Shown piece after piece: positions 8,899 through 17,623 of a stretch of 64,000 bases of DNA. The notes below the pieces were generated by a model. The model did not search any database. It was not told where the DNA came from and worked only from the letters and a program-made list of their open reading frames with translations. A program made the position numbers and the translations under genes. How positions within the stretch are numbered: the stretch's first letter is position 1; the number at the start of each line of letters is the position of its first letter. Origin of the DNA: a bacterium UBP2_UBA5202 (GTDB taxonomy: Bacteria; Edwardsbacteria; AC1; EtOH8); the NCBI GenBank assembly GCA_002412795.1, contig DHVS01000029.1:204053-268052 (forward strand). Reading direction: 5' to 3'.

Positions 8899-9012
8899 TT
8901 ACTTCTGCTTCTTCATCGGCTTGCCGCAGCAATCCTTGGGAACCTTGGAGGTCTTGCCGCAGTCATCGCACTTGTAGTCCACTTTGCTTCCGCACCCGCA
9001 ACAATTGCACAT
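8899..9012 (-). CDS. 37-residue Cys-rich metal-binding protein
   Basis: A very short gene supported by a strong ribosome-binding site (AAGGAG, 9 nt before ATG) and a near-consensus promoter. The protein opens MCNCCGCGSK, continues with CDDCGK and ends with CCGKPMKK: 8 Cys in 37 residues. The CxxC...CCGxPM pattern resembles the iron or zinc site of desulforedoxin and the rubredoxin-like tails of rubrerythrins. I infer a metal-binding redox role shared with the adjacent DUF1858 protein; neither has a proven partner. It is too short for most gene finders. Confidence 0.8.
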   Translation of the reverse strand: MCNCCGCGSKVDYKCDDCGKTSKVPKDCCGKPMKKQK

Positions 9013-9073
9013 TTTAAGTCGCTCCTTGTTTATTGAGTTTTGTTTATTGGCCGTTTGTTTTCAAAGATAAGTA

Positions 9074-9102
9074 ATTATCACTCTAAAAAGTCGATTTGTC
9101 AA
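9074..9102 (-). promoter_or_regulatory. Sigma70-type promoter of the Cys-rich/DUF1858 operon
   Basis: On the minus strand: -35 TTGACA (9097-9102), a 17-bp spacer and -10 GATAAT (9074-9079). This predicts a transcript start near 9067 and a leader of about 55 nt before the Cys-rich gene. Confidence 0.75.
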
Positions 9103-9128
9103 GACCTTGGGCATTAATGTAGTTTTAC

Positions 9129-11159
9129 TTATTTCAATAAAATAAGTTTCTTGGTCTCCGTCAATGTCCCCGCCTGCAGCCTGTAAAAATATACGCCTCC
9201 TGCTAATTCTACTGCGTTGAAATCAGAGGAATGCAATCCGGCTGGTTTAAGACCGTTAACCAATGTAGCAACCTGCCGGCCAAGCATGTCATAAACTTTA
9301 AGGTTGACATGACCGGCGGATAACAATTGATAGCTGATCGCTGTTTTAGACTTAAAGGGATTGGGATAGTTCTGGTTTAAGCCAAATCGCATCGGTTCAA
9401 CGGTTGTTTCAGCATTATCCACGCCCATATAAGTCGTATCAAGAGTTATGTAAGCCTTGGCAATGTTGCCCCATAGCGTATCGGAAGCCCGGACTTCGCC
9501 AACCCGGTATTTAATTGTATCAACGGTGCCGTTGGCGATACCTGTGTCAAATGTCAGCGCAGTTATGCTGTCAGTAGTGCCCACGCTGACGTTGGTCACA
9601 TGCAGTACAAGATTATTACGCTTCGTTTCCACGTCGCAATCGTTAAGTAACAGCCTTGAAAGCACAAAAATTCTGTTGGATATTAGCGTATCATAAAAAG
9701 CGAATGGGGCATTATCCAAACCTTGCAAGCCGGGGTAGGTGCTGTCGGAAAGAATGGTCCAAGTTGTATTAAAGCTCCATGAGCTGAAGCTGGTGGTTTG
9801 CTTCATCGGGGCTGTGGTCAATCCAGTAATAAAGGATACTCCGCTGTCAACCCCTACCCCAACAATCAATCCCGAAGTCTCTGTATTCCAGTAACAATCA
9901 TTCAGAGTATCGCTGGTTTCATTATACCCTAAAAGACCTCCTATATAATTACCTGTACCCAACACAGCACCTGTTGAGTAGCTTTTACTCAAAATGCCAA
10001 ACCTATTCATACCTATAAGTCCGCCCACACGAGTCATACCAACTACTTGACCTGAAGCATAACTGTTATTAACATTACCATCGCTACTATTTGTACCAAC
10101 AAGACCGCCAATAGCAGTATCGCCATATATGGAACCTGTGGCATAACATGCAATAACACTACTACTGCGATTGTACCCTGCCAAACCTCCAACCTGATAT
10201 GGGCCAGTAACGTTTCCTGTGGCAAAGCATTTATTAATGCTACTGCTCCACACATTTTCACCCATCAACCCTCCCACGCTACAACTGTCGCCCATTACCG
10301 AGCCGGTGGCATAACTTCCAGCCACGGCACCGTACCAGCTGTAACCTACAAGCCCGCCAACCCTAAAAGAGCCAGTCACAGAGCCAGTGGCATAACAACC
10401 ATTTACTGAACCAGAAGAGGTGTTAAGAGTGGTTCCGACCAGACCTCCAACCTGCCATTTGCCCGTTACGGTACTTATAGAGTAAGATTCACTCACAGTG
10501 CCATTGGAGTTAAATCCGACCAAGCCACCAGCATTATCAAAAATGCACGTTACCGAACCTTCAGCGCAGCTTTTAATTATATCTCCATATTCACCATTAT
10601 AACCGACCAACCCACCAACAGTTCTATAACCAGTAACTGAACCGTTAGTGTAGCACACCATTATATTACCACCATCGTTCCAACCCACAAGACTGCCAAC
10701 ATCATTTTGCCCTTTGATTGAACAACCTAACAACCCGAGACTATCTATAGTAGCATTAAAATCTAAAAATCCAAATAGACCCACATGATTAACTGTATCA
10801 CGATTAATTGTTAAACTGTTAATAACATGTCCTCCGCCATGAAAGACACCGGTAAAAGGTGCACTGGGATATTTACCTATTGGCACAAACCCGCTGTCGC
10901 CATGCTCGGTGGCAGAAGGCGATGCATCAATATCGGCAGTCAACCGGTATACGCCGTTTAGAGAATAGGTTAACGAATCAGTACCTACCACTTTCAAGTC
11001 TTCATAATCGGCTATCAGAAAAGGATCGCCTTCCGTCCCGCTGCCGCTGGGGGTACCGCCTGTGGCATAGGCCAGGCTCTGCGGTAGAAACACCAGCATA
11101 ATCGCCTGCAAGCCAAACCAGGCAAAACGCTTTGCTGACTTGGTAAGTTTTGTCTTCAT
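9129..11159 (-). CDS. Exported GLUG-repeat surface protein with C-terminal sorting domain
   Basis: A 676-residue secreted protein. A signal peptide (about 1-33) is followed from about residue 130 to 430 by roughly a dozen GLUG-type repeats with the core GGLVGYN...S...GSVTG, predicted to stack as a beta-helix as in adhesins. The last 90 residues form a FlgD-like/type A sorting domain: NQNYPNPFKSKTAISYQL, KVYDMLGRQVATLV, GGVYFYRL and a basic KKLILLK end. This domain targets proteins for outer-membrane secretion in FCB-type bacteria. AAGGA lies 7 nt before the start. Two other proteins here (30802-34665, 34884-36548) carry the same tail. The ligand is unknown. Confidence 0.88.
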   Translation of the reverse strand: MKTKLTKSAKRFAWFGLQAIMLVFLPQSLAYATGGTPSGSGTEGDPFLIADYEDLKVVGTDSLTYSLNGVYRLTADIDASPSATEHGDSGFVPIGKYPSAPFTGVFHGGGHVINSLTINRDTVNHVGLFGFLDFNATIDSLGLLGCSIKGQNDVGSLVGWNDGGNIMVCYTNGSVTGYRTVGGLVGYNGEYGDIIKSCAEGSVTCIFDNAGGLVGFNSNGTVSESYSISTVTGKWQVGGLVGTTLNTSSGSVNGCYATGSVTGSFRVGGLVGYSWYGAVAGSYATGSVMGDSCSVGGLMGENVWSSSINKCFATGNVTGPYQVGGLAGYNRSSSVIACYATGSIYGDTAIGGLVGTNSSDGNVNNSYASGQVVGMTRVGGLIGMNRFGILSKSYSTGAVLGTGNYIGGLLGYNETSDTLNDCYWNTETSGLIVGVGVDSGVSFITGLTTAPMKQTTSFSSWSFNTTWTILSDSTYPGLQGLDNAPFAFYDTLISNRIFVLSRLLLNDCDVETKRNNLVLHVTNVSVGTTDSITALTFDTGIANGTVDTIKYRVGEVRASDTLWGNIAKAYITLDTTYMGVDNAETTVEPMRFGLNQNYPNPFKSKTAISYQLLSAGHVNLKVYDMLGRQVATLVNGLKPAGLHSSDFNAVELAGGVYFYRLQAGTLTETKKLILLK

Positions 11160-11243
11160 TCAACTGTCCTTTTTGTTATTTTGAATTAAACTTTAACTTT
11201 GATTCAGCACCTATACCCTGTAATCTGTCCCCTGTACCCTGCG

Positions 11244-12716
11244 TTAAGCTACCACCCTTATCTTCCCCGGCTGCCCGGCCTCCGGCCCCACCAGGATGGC
11301 TCCGATCTTCTTCATGTCCCTTAAATACTCCACCGCCTCTTTGGTGATCCGTTCGCCCGGCACTATCACCGGGATGCCCGGAGGATAGACGGTAAAGAAC
11401 TCGGTTGAGATCTCGCCCACCGAATCCTTTAAGGGTATGGTCTTGTAACCGGCAAAGAAGGCTTCCCTCGGGGTCAGCGACATGGCGGGATAGTTGGACG
11501 GGAACTGGATGTCCAGCTTCTTCAGCCGGGTGTTGGGCTGGCAGGAGCCGGCCAGCGCCTTCAGCGCCGCCAGCAGTTTGCCGGCCTCGGCCGGTCCGTC
11601 GGCCAAAGTGAAGATGAAGGCCACGTGGTCCCAGTCGGCCATCTCGGCCTGGATGTTGTATTTCTCATTAAGTATCTGGCTGGCCTGGTATCCGGTCAGG
11701 CCCAGCTTGTCCACGAACACGATCAGCTTGGAAGGATCTAGCTTGAACGGCTTGACGTCCTCGGGATTCAGGCAGTACAGGCCCTTGACGGCGTTGATGT
11801 CCTTCTTCAGTTTGACCGAGATCTTGATGGATTTTTCCAGCAGTTCCCGGCCGTGCAGGGCCATCTGCCTCCGGGCCAGGTCCAGCGAGGCCATCAGCAG
11901 ATAGGACGGGCTGGTGCTCTGGGTCAGCAAAAGAACCTCCTCCAGGTCCCGGGTGTCTATGTTGGGCCCCTTGACGTGCAGCATGGAGGCCTGGGTCAGG
12001 CCGGAGATCAGCTTGTGAGTGCTCTCCACGCAGATGTCAGCCCCGGCCTCCATGGCCGAGGTGGGCAAACTTGGATGGAACAGAAAATGGGGGCCGTGGG
12101 CCTGGTCCACCATCACCACCCGGTCGTTGAGATGGGCCAGTTTGACAATTTTCTCCAGGTCGCAGCAGATGCCGTGGTAGGTGGGCGAAGAGACGAACAC
12201 CGCCCGGGCTCCGGGATTTTTATCCAACGATCTCTCCACCGTTTCCGGGGAAACATTCAGGATCAGCCCCCACTCTTTATTTATCTCGGGGTGGATGTAA
12301 ACCGGCAGGGCCCCGGACATTATCAGCCCGGCGATCACCGACTTGTGGGTGTGCCGGGGAACTATGATCTTGTCGCCGGGAAACAGCACGCCCATCAGCA
12401 TGGCCAGGTTGCCGCCGGTGGAGCCGTTGACCAGAAAATAGCTGTGGTCAGCCTGGTAGGCCTTGGCGGCCAGGGCCTGGGCTGCTTTTAGGACGCCGGT
12501 GGGATGGAACAGGCAGTCGGTCTCCGGCAGGACGGTCAGGTCCATCCGGAAGATGTTGTCGCCCACCAGCTGTCGCCAGGCCGGGTCTATGCCCCTGCCC
12601 TGCTTGTGGCCGGGGGTGTGAAAGGCCGCCTTGGGCTGTTTGACGTAGTCGGCCAGGGCCTCGAACAGCGGGGCCCGGCTCTGGGGGGAGCGGTTGGGAG
12701 AAGTTCTATGCTTCAT
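11244..12716 (-). CDS. speA: Orn/Lys/Arg decarboxylase family protein, probably arginine decarboxylase
   Basis: A 490-residue fold-type I PLP enzyme. It begins near AFHTPGHKQGRG, has the cofactor-stacking region LVNGSTGGNLAML, the PLP Asp in VDQAHGPHF and the PLP Lys in STHKLISGLTQ (about residue 230). Length and the missing N-terminal wing domain fit the Bacillus SpeA/YaaO branch rather than inducible CadA/SpeF. The neighbour 110 bp downstream-to-upstream is spermidine synthase, so arginine decarboxylation to agmatine for polyamine synthesis is the best guess. Lysine or ornithine decarboxylation cannot be excluded. No Shine-Dalgarno is evident; the leader is a dispersed inverted repeat. Confidence 0.82.
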   Translation of the reverse strand: MKHRTSPNRSPQSRAPLFEALADYVKQPKAAFHTPGHKQGRGIDPAWRQLVGDNIFRMDLTVLPETDCLFHPTGVLKAAQALAAKAYQADHSYFLVNGSTGGNLAMLMGVLFPGDKIIVPRHTHKSVIAGLIMSGALPVYIHPEINKEWGLILNVSPETVERSLDKNPGARAVFVSSPTYHGICCDLEKIVKLAHLNDRVVMVDQAHGPHFLFHPSLPTSAMEAGADICVESTHKLISGLTQASMLHVKGPNIDTRDLEEVLLLTQSTSPSYLLMASLDLARRQMALHGRELLEKSIKISVKLKKDINAVKGLYCLNPEDVKPFKLDPSKLIVFVDKLGLTGYQASQILNEKYNIQAEMADWDHVAFIFTLADGPAEAGKLLAALKALAGSCQPNTRLKKLDIQFPSNYPAMSLTPREAFFAGYKTIPLKDSVGEISTEFFTVYPPGIPVIVPGERITKEAVEYLRDMKKIGAILVGPEAGQPGKIRVVA

Positions 12717-12736
12717 GTTTTTAGTTTTTTATTTTT

Positions 12737-12811
12737 GCCACAAAGACACAAAGGCACCAAGGGTTTTTATATATACAGGTAATTGAATTTGTGTCTTAGT
12801 GTCTTGGTGGC
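12737..12811. repeat. Imperfect inverted repeat, GCCACAAAGACAC family, copy 1
   Basis: Left arm 12737-12762 and right arm 12789-12811 are near-complementary and share the word family GCCACAAAGACACAAAGG. Related elements lie at about 46523-46611 and 50131-50195. It fills the gap between spermidine synthase and the decarboxylase. Confidence 0.7.
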
Positions 12812-12826
12812 AGAAGTTCACTGGTC

Positions 12827-13738
12827 TCAGGCGAACTTAGCCGTCATCAGTTTCTGGTCCGTGATCACCCGCTGTTGTTTCTCAAAGTCCCGGCGCAGGA
12901 ACTTGGGCAGGCAGAACATCCCCAGGTGGGTGATGCCGTCGTAGAACTCCAGTTTCTTCAGGCCCCGCTTCCGGATCAGGTGGTCTATCTGGGCCGGGGA
13001 ATAGGTCAGCGGGTCGTAGGTCTTGGAGCCCATGATGAAGCCCCAGGGCAGGCCGAACGAGGGGATGATCACCTGGTAGATGTTGACCACCGGGAAGGCA
13101 CAGGCGATGGTCTTGGCGATGGAGGTCAGCATATCCGTGTCGTGGACCCTGGTGGTGCCGGCCTGGAGGGTGATGATGCCGTGCTCGGTCAGCCGGCTGT
13201 GAAGCAGCTGGTAGAACTCCCTGGTATACAGCTTGAAGGACGGCCCGCCCTCGATGGGCTCGGTCAGGTCTATGATGATGACATCGAACTTCTCTTTTGA
13301 CTTCTCCAGATAGGTCCGGGCGTCCATGTACAGGACCTTGGAACGCTTGTCGGTGAAGGCCCCGCCGGCCCACTCCGGCAGTTCCTTGCGGCAGAAATCC
13401 ACCAGCTGCTTGTCGATGTCCACCATCACCGCCTGTTTAACGCTCTTGTGCTTAAGGATGTCGCGCAGGGTCTCGCCCTCCCCCCCGCCCACGATCATCA
13501 CCTTTTTGGGATCGGGATGCAGCAGCAGCGGCGGGTGCACCAGGGCCTCGTGGTAGATGAAGGAATCCTTTTCCGAGCTCTGCATCCGCTCGTCCAGGAA
13601 CAGGCAACGCCCGTAGTTGCTGGTGTCCACGATGTCTATCTTCTGGTATTTGGTCTGGGTGCTGACCACGGTCTTTTTGACCCCGTGCAGGTGGATCTCG
13701 TCCATCCAGTGTTCCAGGTAGTAGTTGCTGGCGGGCAT
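12827..13738 (-). CDS. speE: Spermidine synthase (polyamine aminopropyltransferase)
   Basis: Transfers the aminopropyl group of decarboxylated SAM to putrescine. The 303-residue protein shows YHEALVHPPL, the SAM-binding VMIVGGGEGETLRD, the acidic VDID that binds the ribose and the catalytic Asp in VIIIDLTEP. An in-frame start exists 29 codons upstream. I chose ATG 13738 because a GGAG lies 9 nt before it and the protein then begins NYYLEHW like known homologues. It is first in a two-gene polyamine unit with the decarboxylase. Decarboxylated SAM supply (SpeD) is not visible here. Confidence 0.93.
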   Translation of the reverse strand: MPASNYYLEHWMDEIHLHGVKKTVVSTQTKYQKIDIVDTSNYGRCLFLDERMQSSEKDSFIYHEALVHPPLLLHPDPKKVMIVGGGEGETLRDILKHKSVKQAVMVDIDKQLVDFCRKELPEWAGGAFTDKRSKVLYMDARTYLEKSKEKFDVIIIDLTEPIEGGPSFKLYTREFYQLLHSRLTEHGIITLQAGTTRVHDTDMLTSIAKTIACAFPVVNIYQVIIPSFGLPWGFIMGSKTYDPLTYSPAQIDHLIRKRGLKKLEFYDGITHLGMFCLPKFLRRDFEKQQRVITDQKLMTAKFA

Positions 13739-13845
13739 GTTGGAATTCTCCGGTGGTTTGTATTTGGATTGTTGTAACAGAATATGTTTGAGGGTTAATG
13801 ATACTATATATTGGGAAAAAATCAATGATTATTTTATCGGTTAGG

Positions 13846-13930
13846 CCGGACCTCTCCCCTGCCCCTCCCCTGGGATGGGAGGGGAACAAGCCTCCCATCC
13901 TGCCAGGAGGGGGATTGAGGGGGCGGTCGT
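13846..13930. repeat. Dispersed GC-rich inverted repeat, copy 2
   Basis: Same element as 7687-7770 and 17091-17180: CCCCTCCC-rich arms, a loop and a GGGGGCGGTCG ending. It lies in the divergent spacer between speE and uvrA, right before the uvrA -35 box. Confidence 0.75.
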
Positions 13931-13933
13931 CCC

Positions 13934-13962
13934 TTGACATTTGCCCCAAATGCTAATATAAT
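13934..13962 (+). promoter_or_regulatory. Perfect sigma70-type promoter of uvrA
   Basis: TTGACA (13934-13939), a 17-bp spacer and TATAAT (13957-13962): consensus at every position. Predicted transcription starts near 13970, leaving a leader of about 157 nt. The leader contains two hairpins (about 14007-14030 and 14037-14063). I saw no LexA-type GAAC...GTTC box. Confidence 0.85.
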
Positions 13963-14126
13963 TAAAGGTTGCCTTTTTCCTTTGCCGGGTCACTGAACTC
14001 AACCCCTTGAACCCCTTCTCTTCCCAAGAGAAGGGGACGGCCTGTCCGCCGTTGCAACGGCGCAGGCTGGGGATGAGTTAAATATTCTGTAAAATCATCA
14101 ATCATTCTTGTCAGGATACCAATCAC

Positions 14127-16943
14127 ATGATGGACAAACTGACCATCCGGGGGGCCCGGGAGCACAACCTCAAGAACATAGACCTGGAGATCCCCCGGGA
14201 CCGGCTGGTGGTGATCACCGGGCTGTCCGGCTCGGGCAAATCCTCCCTGGCCTTCGACACCATTTACGCCGAGGGCCAGCGCCGCTACGTGGAGTCGCTG
14301 TCGGCCTACGCCCGCCAGTTCCTGGGTTTGATGGAGAAGCCCGACGTGGACTTCATCGACGGGCTTTCCCCGGCCATTGCCATTGAACAGCGGGCGGCCA
14401 GCAAGAACCCCCGCTCCACCGTGGGCACCGTCACCGAGATCCACGACTACCTAAGACTGCTGTTCGCCCGGATCGGCCGCCCCCACTGCCCCAAGTGCGG
14501 CCAGCCCATCTCGTCCCAGACCGTCCAGCAGATCACCGACGCCATTCTGGAACAGCCCGAGGGCACCAAGCTGGCCATCCTGGCCCCGCTGATCCAGAGC
14601 CGCAAGGGCGAGTACCGGGAGCTTTTCGACAAACTGCGGCGCGAAGGATTTGTGCGGGTGCGGATAGACAAGAAGCTGTACGACATCGACGCTTTACCAG
14701 TTTTGGACAAGAACAAGAAGCACGCCATAGACGCGGTGGTGGACCGGATGACCATCGGGCCCAGGGCCCAGAAGCGGATCGCCGATTCGCTGGAAGTGGC
14801 GCTGAAGCTTTCGGAAGGTTTGGTGGCGGCCATATACAACGACCAGCAGGAAGTGCTCTACAGCGAAAAACTCTCCTGCACCAAGTGCCATATCTCGCTG
14901 GGCGAGCTTTCGCCCAGGATGTTCTCCTTTAACAGCCCCTTTGGGGCCTGCCCGGCCTGCTCCGGGCTGGGCACCAAGATGGAGATAGACCCCGAGGCCC
15001 TGGTCCACAACCCGGAGCTGACCGTCAACCAGGGGGCCATCTCCCACTACGGCGACCCCATGGGCCACTGGATCGGCAGCCACCTGGAGGCGGTGGCCAA
15101 GGCCTACAGCTTTTCGCTGGACGAGCCCTGGGAAAAGATGTCCCAGAAGAACCGGGACATCCTGCTCTACGGAACGGACAAGGAGGTCAAGGTCCGCTAC
15201 CAATCGGCCTCAAATGACAACGTCTACCAGTACCACAAAAAGTTCGAGGGCATCATCCCCATGATGATGCGCCGCTACCATCAGACCGATTCCGACTACG
15301 TCCGCTACGAGGTGGAAAAGTTCATGTCCATCCTGCCCTGCCCGGTCTGTCTGGGGGCGCGATTGAAGCCGGAATCGCTGGCGGTGAAGGTGGCCGGCAG
15401 GTCCATCAACGAGCTGTCAAAACTGTCGGTGAAGAATTCCCGGCTGTTCTTCGGCTCCGAGCTGAAGCTGAGCGAAAAGGAAAAGACCATCGCCAAGCAG
15501 GTGCTTAAGGAGATCAACTCCCGCCTGGGCTTTTTAACCGACGTGGGGCTGGACTACCTGTCATTGGACCGGCACTCGGAATCGCTGTCCGGGGGCGAGG
15601 CCCAGCGCATCCACCTGGCAACGCAGATCGGCGCTTCCCTGACCGGGGTGCTCTACGTGCTGGACGAGCCCTCCATCGGCCTGCACCAGCGGGACAACGT
15701 GAAACTGCTGAACACCCTGGTAAAACTGCGGAACATCGGCAACACCGTGATAGTGGTGGAGCACGACCAGGAGACCATGCTGGCCGCCGATTTCATAGTG
15801 GACCTGGGCCCGGGGGCCGGGGCCGGGGGCGGCGAGATCGTGGCGATGGGGACGCCCAAGAAGGTGATGCAGACCAAAACCTCTTTGACCGGGCAGTACC
15901 TGGCCGGAACCAGGAAGATCCCGGTGCCCAAGAAGCGCCGTCCCGGGAACAAGCTCAGCCTGAAGCTTTTGGGCTGCCGGGAGAATAATCTAAAAGATCT
16001 GGACGTGGAGTTCCCTCTGGCAAAACTGATCGGCATCACCGGGGTCTCCGGCTCCGGCAAAAGCACGCTTATCAACGACACCCTGTACCAGGCCCTGGCC
16101 CAAAAGCTTTACCGCTCCCGCACCCAGCCGGGCAAGCATAAAAAAATGGAAGGCTGGGAGAACCTGGACAAGGTGATCAACATAGACCAGTCGCCCATCG
16201 GGCGCACCCCCCGCTCCAACCCCGCCACCTACACCGGGCTGTTCACCACCCTGCGCGAGCTTTTTGCCCTGACCCAGGAGTCCAAACTGCGGGGCTACGC
16301 CAACGGAAGGTTCTCCTTCAACGTCAAGGGCGGGCGCTGCGAGGCCTGCGAGGGCGACGGGATCGTGAAGATAGAGATGCACTTCCTGCCGGATGTCTAC
16401 GTCCCCTGCGAGGTCTGCAAGGGCCAGCGCTACAACCGGGAGACGCTGGAGGTGACCTACAAGGGCAAGAACATAGCCGAGATCCTGAGGATGACCGTGG
16501 CCGAGGCCCAGGGGTTCTTTGCCAACATCCCCAAGGTGGCCCGCAAGCTGACCACTTTGGCCGACGTGGGCCTGGGGTACATCCAGCTGGGACAGTCGGC
16601 CACCACCCTGTCCGGCGGCGAGGCCCAAAGGGTTAAGCTCTCGGCCGAGCTGTCCAAGATAGCCACCGGCAAGACCCTGTACATCCTGGACGAGCCCACC
16701 ACCGGCCTGCACTTTGAGGATGTCAAGATGCTGCTGGCGGTGCTGCACCGTCTGGCCGACCTGGGCAACACCGTGATAGTGATCGAGCACAACCTGGACG
16801 TGGTTAAGTCATGCGACTGGATTATTGACCTTGGCCCCGAGGGCGGCGACGAAGGCGGGTTCGTTTTGGCCTGCGGCACCCCGGAACAGGTGGCGGCCAA
16901 CAAGGCGTCTTATACCGGGCAGTATTTGAAGAAGGAACTGTGA
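14127..16943 (+). CDS. uvrA: UvrABC excinuclease subunit A
   Basis: Damage-sensing ATPase of nucleotide excision repair; dimerises and loads UvrB on DNA. Its 938 residues match the family. The first Walker A is GLSGSGKSS (about 32-40), the zinc sites are CPKC (about 114) plus CTKC/CPAC (about 250-280), the signature is LSGGEAQR, followed by LDEPSIGLH. The second half repeats GVSGSGKST, the zinc-finger CEAC/CEVC, LSGGEAQRVKLS and LDEPTTGLHF. Two ATGs stand in tandem (14127, 14130); either may start. It is the only clear plus-strand gene in the window and has its own consensus promoter and terminator. Confidence 0.97.
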   Translation: MMDKLTIRGAREHNLKNIDLEIPRDRLVVITGLSGSGKSSLAFDTIYAEGQRRYVESLSAYARQFLGLMEKPDVDFIDGLSPAIAIEQRAASKNPRSTVGTVTEIHDYLRLLFARIGRPHCPKCGQPISSQTVQQITDAILEQPEGTKLAILAPLIQSRKGEYRELFDKLRREGFVRVRIDKKLYDIDALPVLDKNKKHAIDAVVDRMTIGPRAQKRIADSLEVALKLSEGLVAAIYNDQQEVLYSEKLSCTKCHISLGELSPRMFSFNSPFGACPACSGLGTKMEIDPEALVHNPELTVNQGAISHYGDPMGHWIGSHLEAVAKAYSFSLDEPWEKMSQKNRDILLYGTDKEVKVRYQSASNDNVYQYHKKFEGIIPMMMRRYHQTDSDYVRYEVEKFMSILPCPVCLGARLKPESLAVKVAGRSINELSKLSVKNSRLFFGSELKLSEKEKTIAKQVLKEINSRLGFLTDVGLDYLSLDRHSESLSGGEAQRIHLATQIGASLTGVLYVLDEPSIGLHQRDNVKLLNTLVKLRNIGNTVIVVEHDQETMLAADFIVDLGPGAGAGGGEIVAMGTPKKVMQTKTSLTGQYLAGTRKIPVPKKRRPGNKLSLKLLGCRENNLKDLDVEFPLAKLIGITGVSGSGKSTLINDTLYQALAQKLYRSRTQPGKHKKMEGWENLDKVINIDQSPIGRTPRSNPATYTGLFTTLRELFALTQESKLRGYANGRFSFNVKGGRCEACEGDGIVKIEMHFLPDVYVPCEVCKGQRYNRETLEVTYKGKNIAEILRMTVAEAQGFFANIPKVARKLTTLADVGLGYIQLGQSATTLSGGEAQRVKLSAELSKIATGKTLYILDEPTTGLHFEDVKMLLAVLHRLADLGNTVIVIEHNLDVVKSCDWIIDLGPEGGDEGGFVLACGTPEQVAANKASYTGQYLKKEL

Positions 16944-17053
16944 CCGGTGGTGGTTTCGATACACCCCGCCGGTGGCTGAGTGACCGGCATTTAGATTAAA
17001 TGCCGGTTGTATCGAAGCCCGGCGGGGCACTCAACCACCACCAAACGGTCAAA
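16944..17053. repeat. Large imperfect palindrome after uvrA
   Basis: Nested inverted repeats: an outer GGTGGTGGTT/AACCACCACC, then TTCGATAC/GTATCGAA, CCCCGCCGG/CCGGCGGGG and a central ACCGGCATTTA/TAAATGCCGGT pair. It can fold into a long hairpin or cruciform and looks REP/BIME-like. Its words (GGTGGCTGAGTG, GCCCGGCGGGG) recur loosely in the tandem element at 34729-34882. Confidence 0.75.
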
Positions 17054-17060
17054 CGTTAAA

Positions 17061-17089
17061 GGGGCGGGTCAATGCAATTGACCCGCCCC
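17061..17089 (+). terminator. Terminator-like hairpin after uvrA
   Basis: A 12-bp GC-rich stem (17061-17072 with 17078-17089) with a 5-nt loop. It is followed by GTTCTTG, so the U-tract is weak. It lies 118 nt past the uvrA stop. Confidence 0.65.
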
Positions 17090-17090
17090 G

Positions 17091-17180
17091 TTCTTGACCT
17101 CTCCCCAACCCCTCTCCAATGTGGAGAGGGGCCTTTTGCTTCCCCCTCCGCTACGGAGGGGGAACGAGGGGGCGGTCGGT
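17091..17180. repeat. Dispersed GC-rich inverted repeat, copy 3
   Basis: CCCCTCTCC...GGAGAGGGG and CCCCCTCCG...CGGAGGGGG arms with a GGGGGCGGTCGG end. It touches the stop codon of the P-loop kinase gene, as copy 1 does for the GNAT gene. Confidence 0.75.
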
Positions 17181-17623
17181 CACCCCGCCAGCCTTTCTAT
17201 CTCCCTCACCACTTCCTCCACCGGCTTAAGACTGGTATCTATCACCAGGTCGCAGGGCACGTCCTGCCACATGGCCTCCTGGTCCTGTATCATCTTGGAT
17301 ATCTGAGGCGTGACCTCGGTGGAGCGCCCGGCAAACCGGGATTCCAGCACCTTTTGGGGCGCGGTGAACCGGACCAGGCTGAACTTGCCCATGGCTTTGA
17401 ACTTCTCCAGGTTGCTGGTGCCCACCAGGATCAGGATGACGTTCCGCTTGCCGGCCACCGCCTCTTTAAGGACGGCCTGGAACTTCCTCCAGGCCTCGGC
17501 CGGGCTTTTGGCCATGCGGTAATAGCCCTTGCCGGAATAGACCTCGGCCTTGAGCTTGTCCTTTAACAGGGCCGCGGCGCTGGATTTGCCCGAGCCCGAT
17601 GGCCCGGCGAACAACAGCAGCAT
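17180..17623 (-). CDS. Small P-loop kinase-like protein
   Basis: A 147-residue P-loop NTPase with Walker A GPSGSGKSS (residues 7-15) and a layout like guanylate, adenylate or shikimate-type kinases. A lid-like segment with Arg residues (LESRFAGRS, about 90-98) and a terminal helix follow. The phosphate acceptor is not evident. The start is supported by AAGGGG 6 nt before ATG 17623. It is monocistronic. Its length is below that of a true guanylate kinase, so I do not name it. Confidence 0.7.
   Translation of the reverse strand: MLLLFAGPSGSGKSSAAALLKDKLKAEVYSGKGYYRMAKSPAEAWRKFQAVLKEAVAGKRNVILILVGTSNLEKFKAMGKFSLVRFTAPQKVLESRFAGRSTEVTPQISKMIQDQEAMWQDVPCDLVIDTSLKPVEEVVREIERLAG

Noticed and set aside
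13930..14126. LexA/SOS box in the uvrA leader
   Set aside because: No GAAC-N4-GTTC or CTG-N10-CAG dyad overlaps the promoter; uvrA appears constitutive here.
13962..14444. Minus-strand frame overlapping the start of uvrA
   Set aside because: It is the antisense shadow of uvrA codons and of the leader repeats; many similar antisense frames exist across GC-rich genes in this window.
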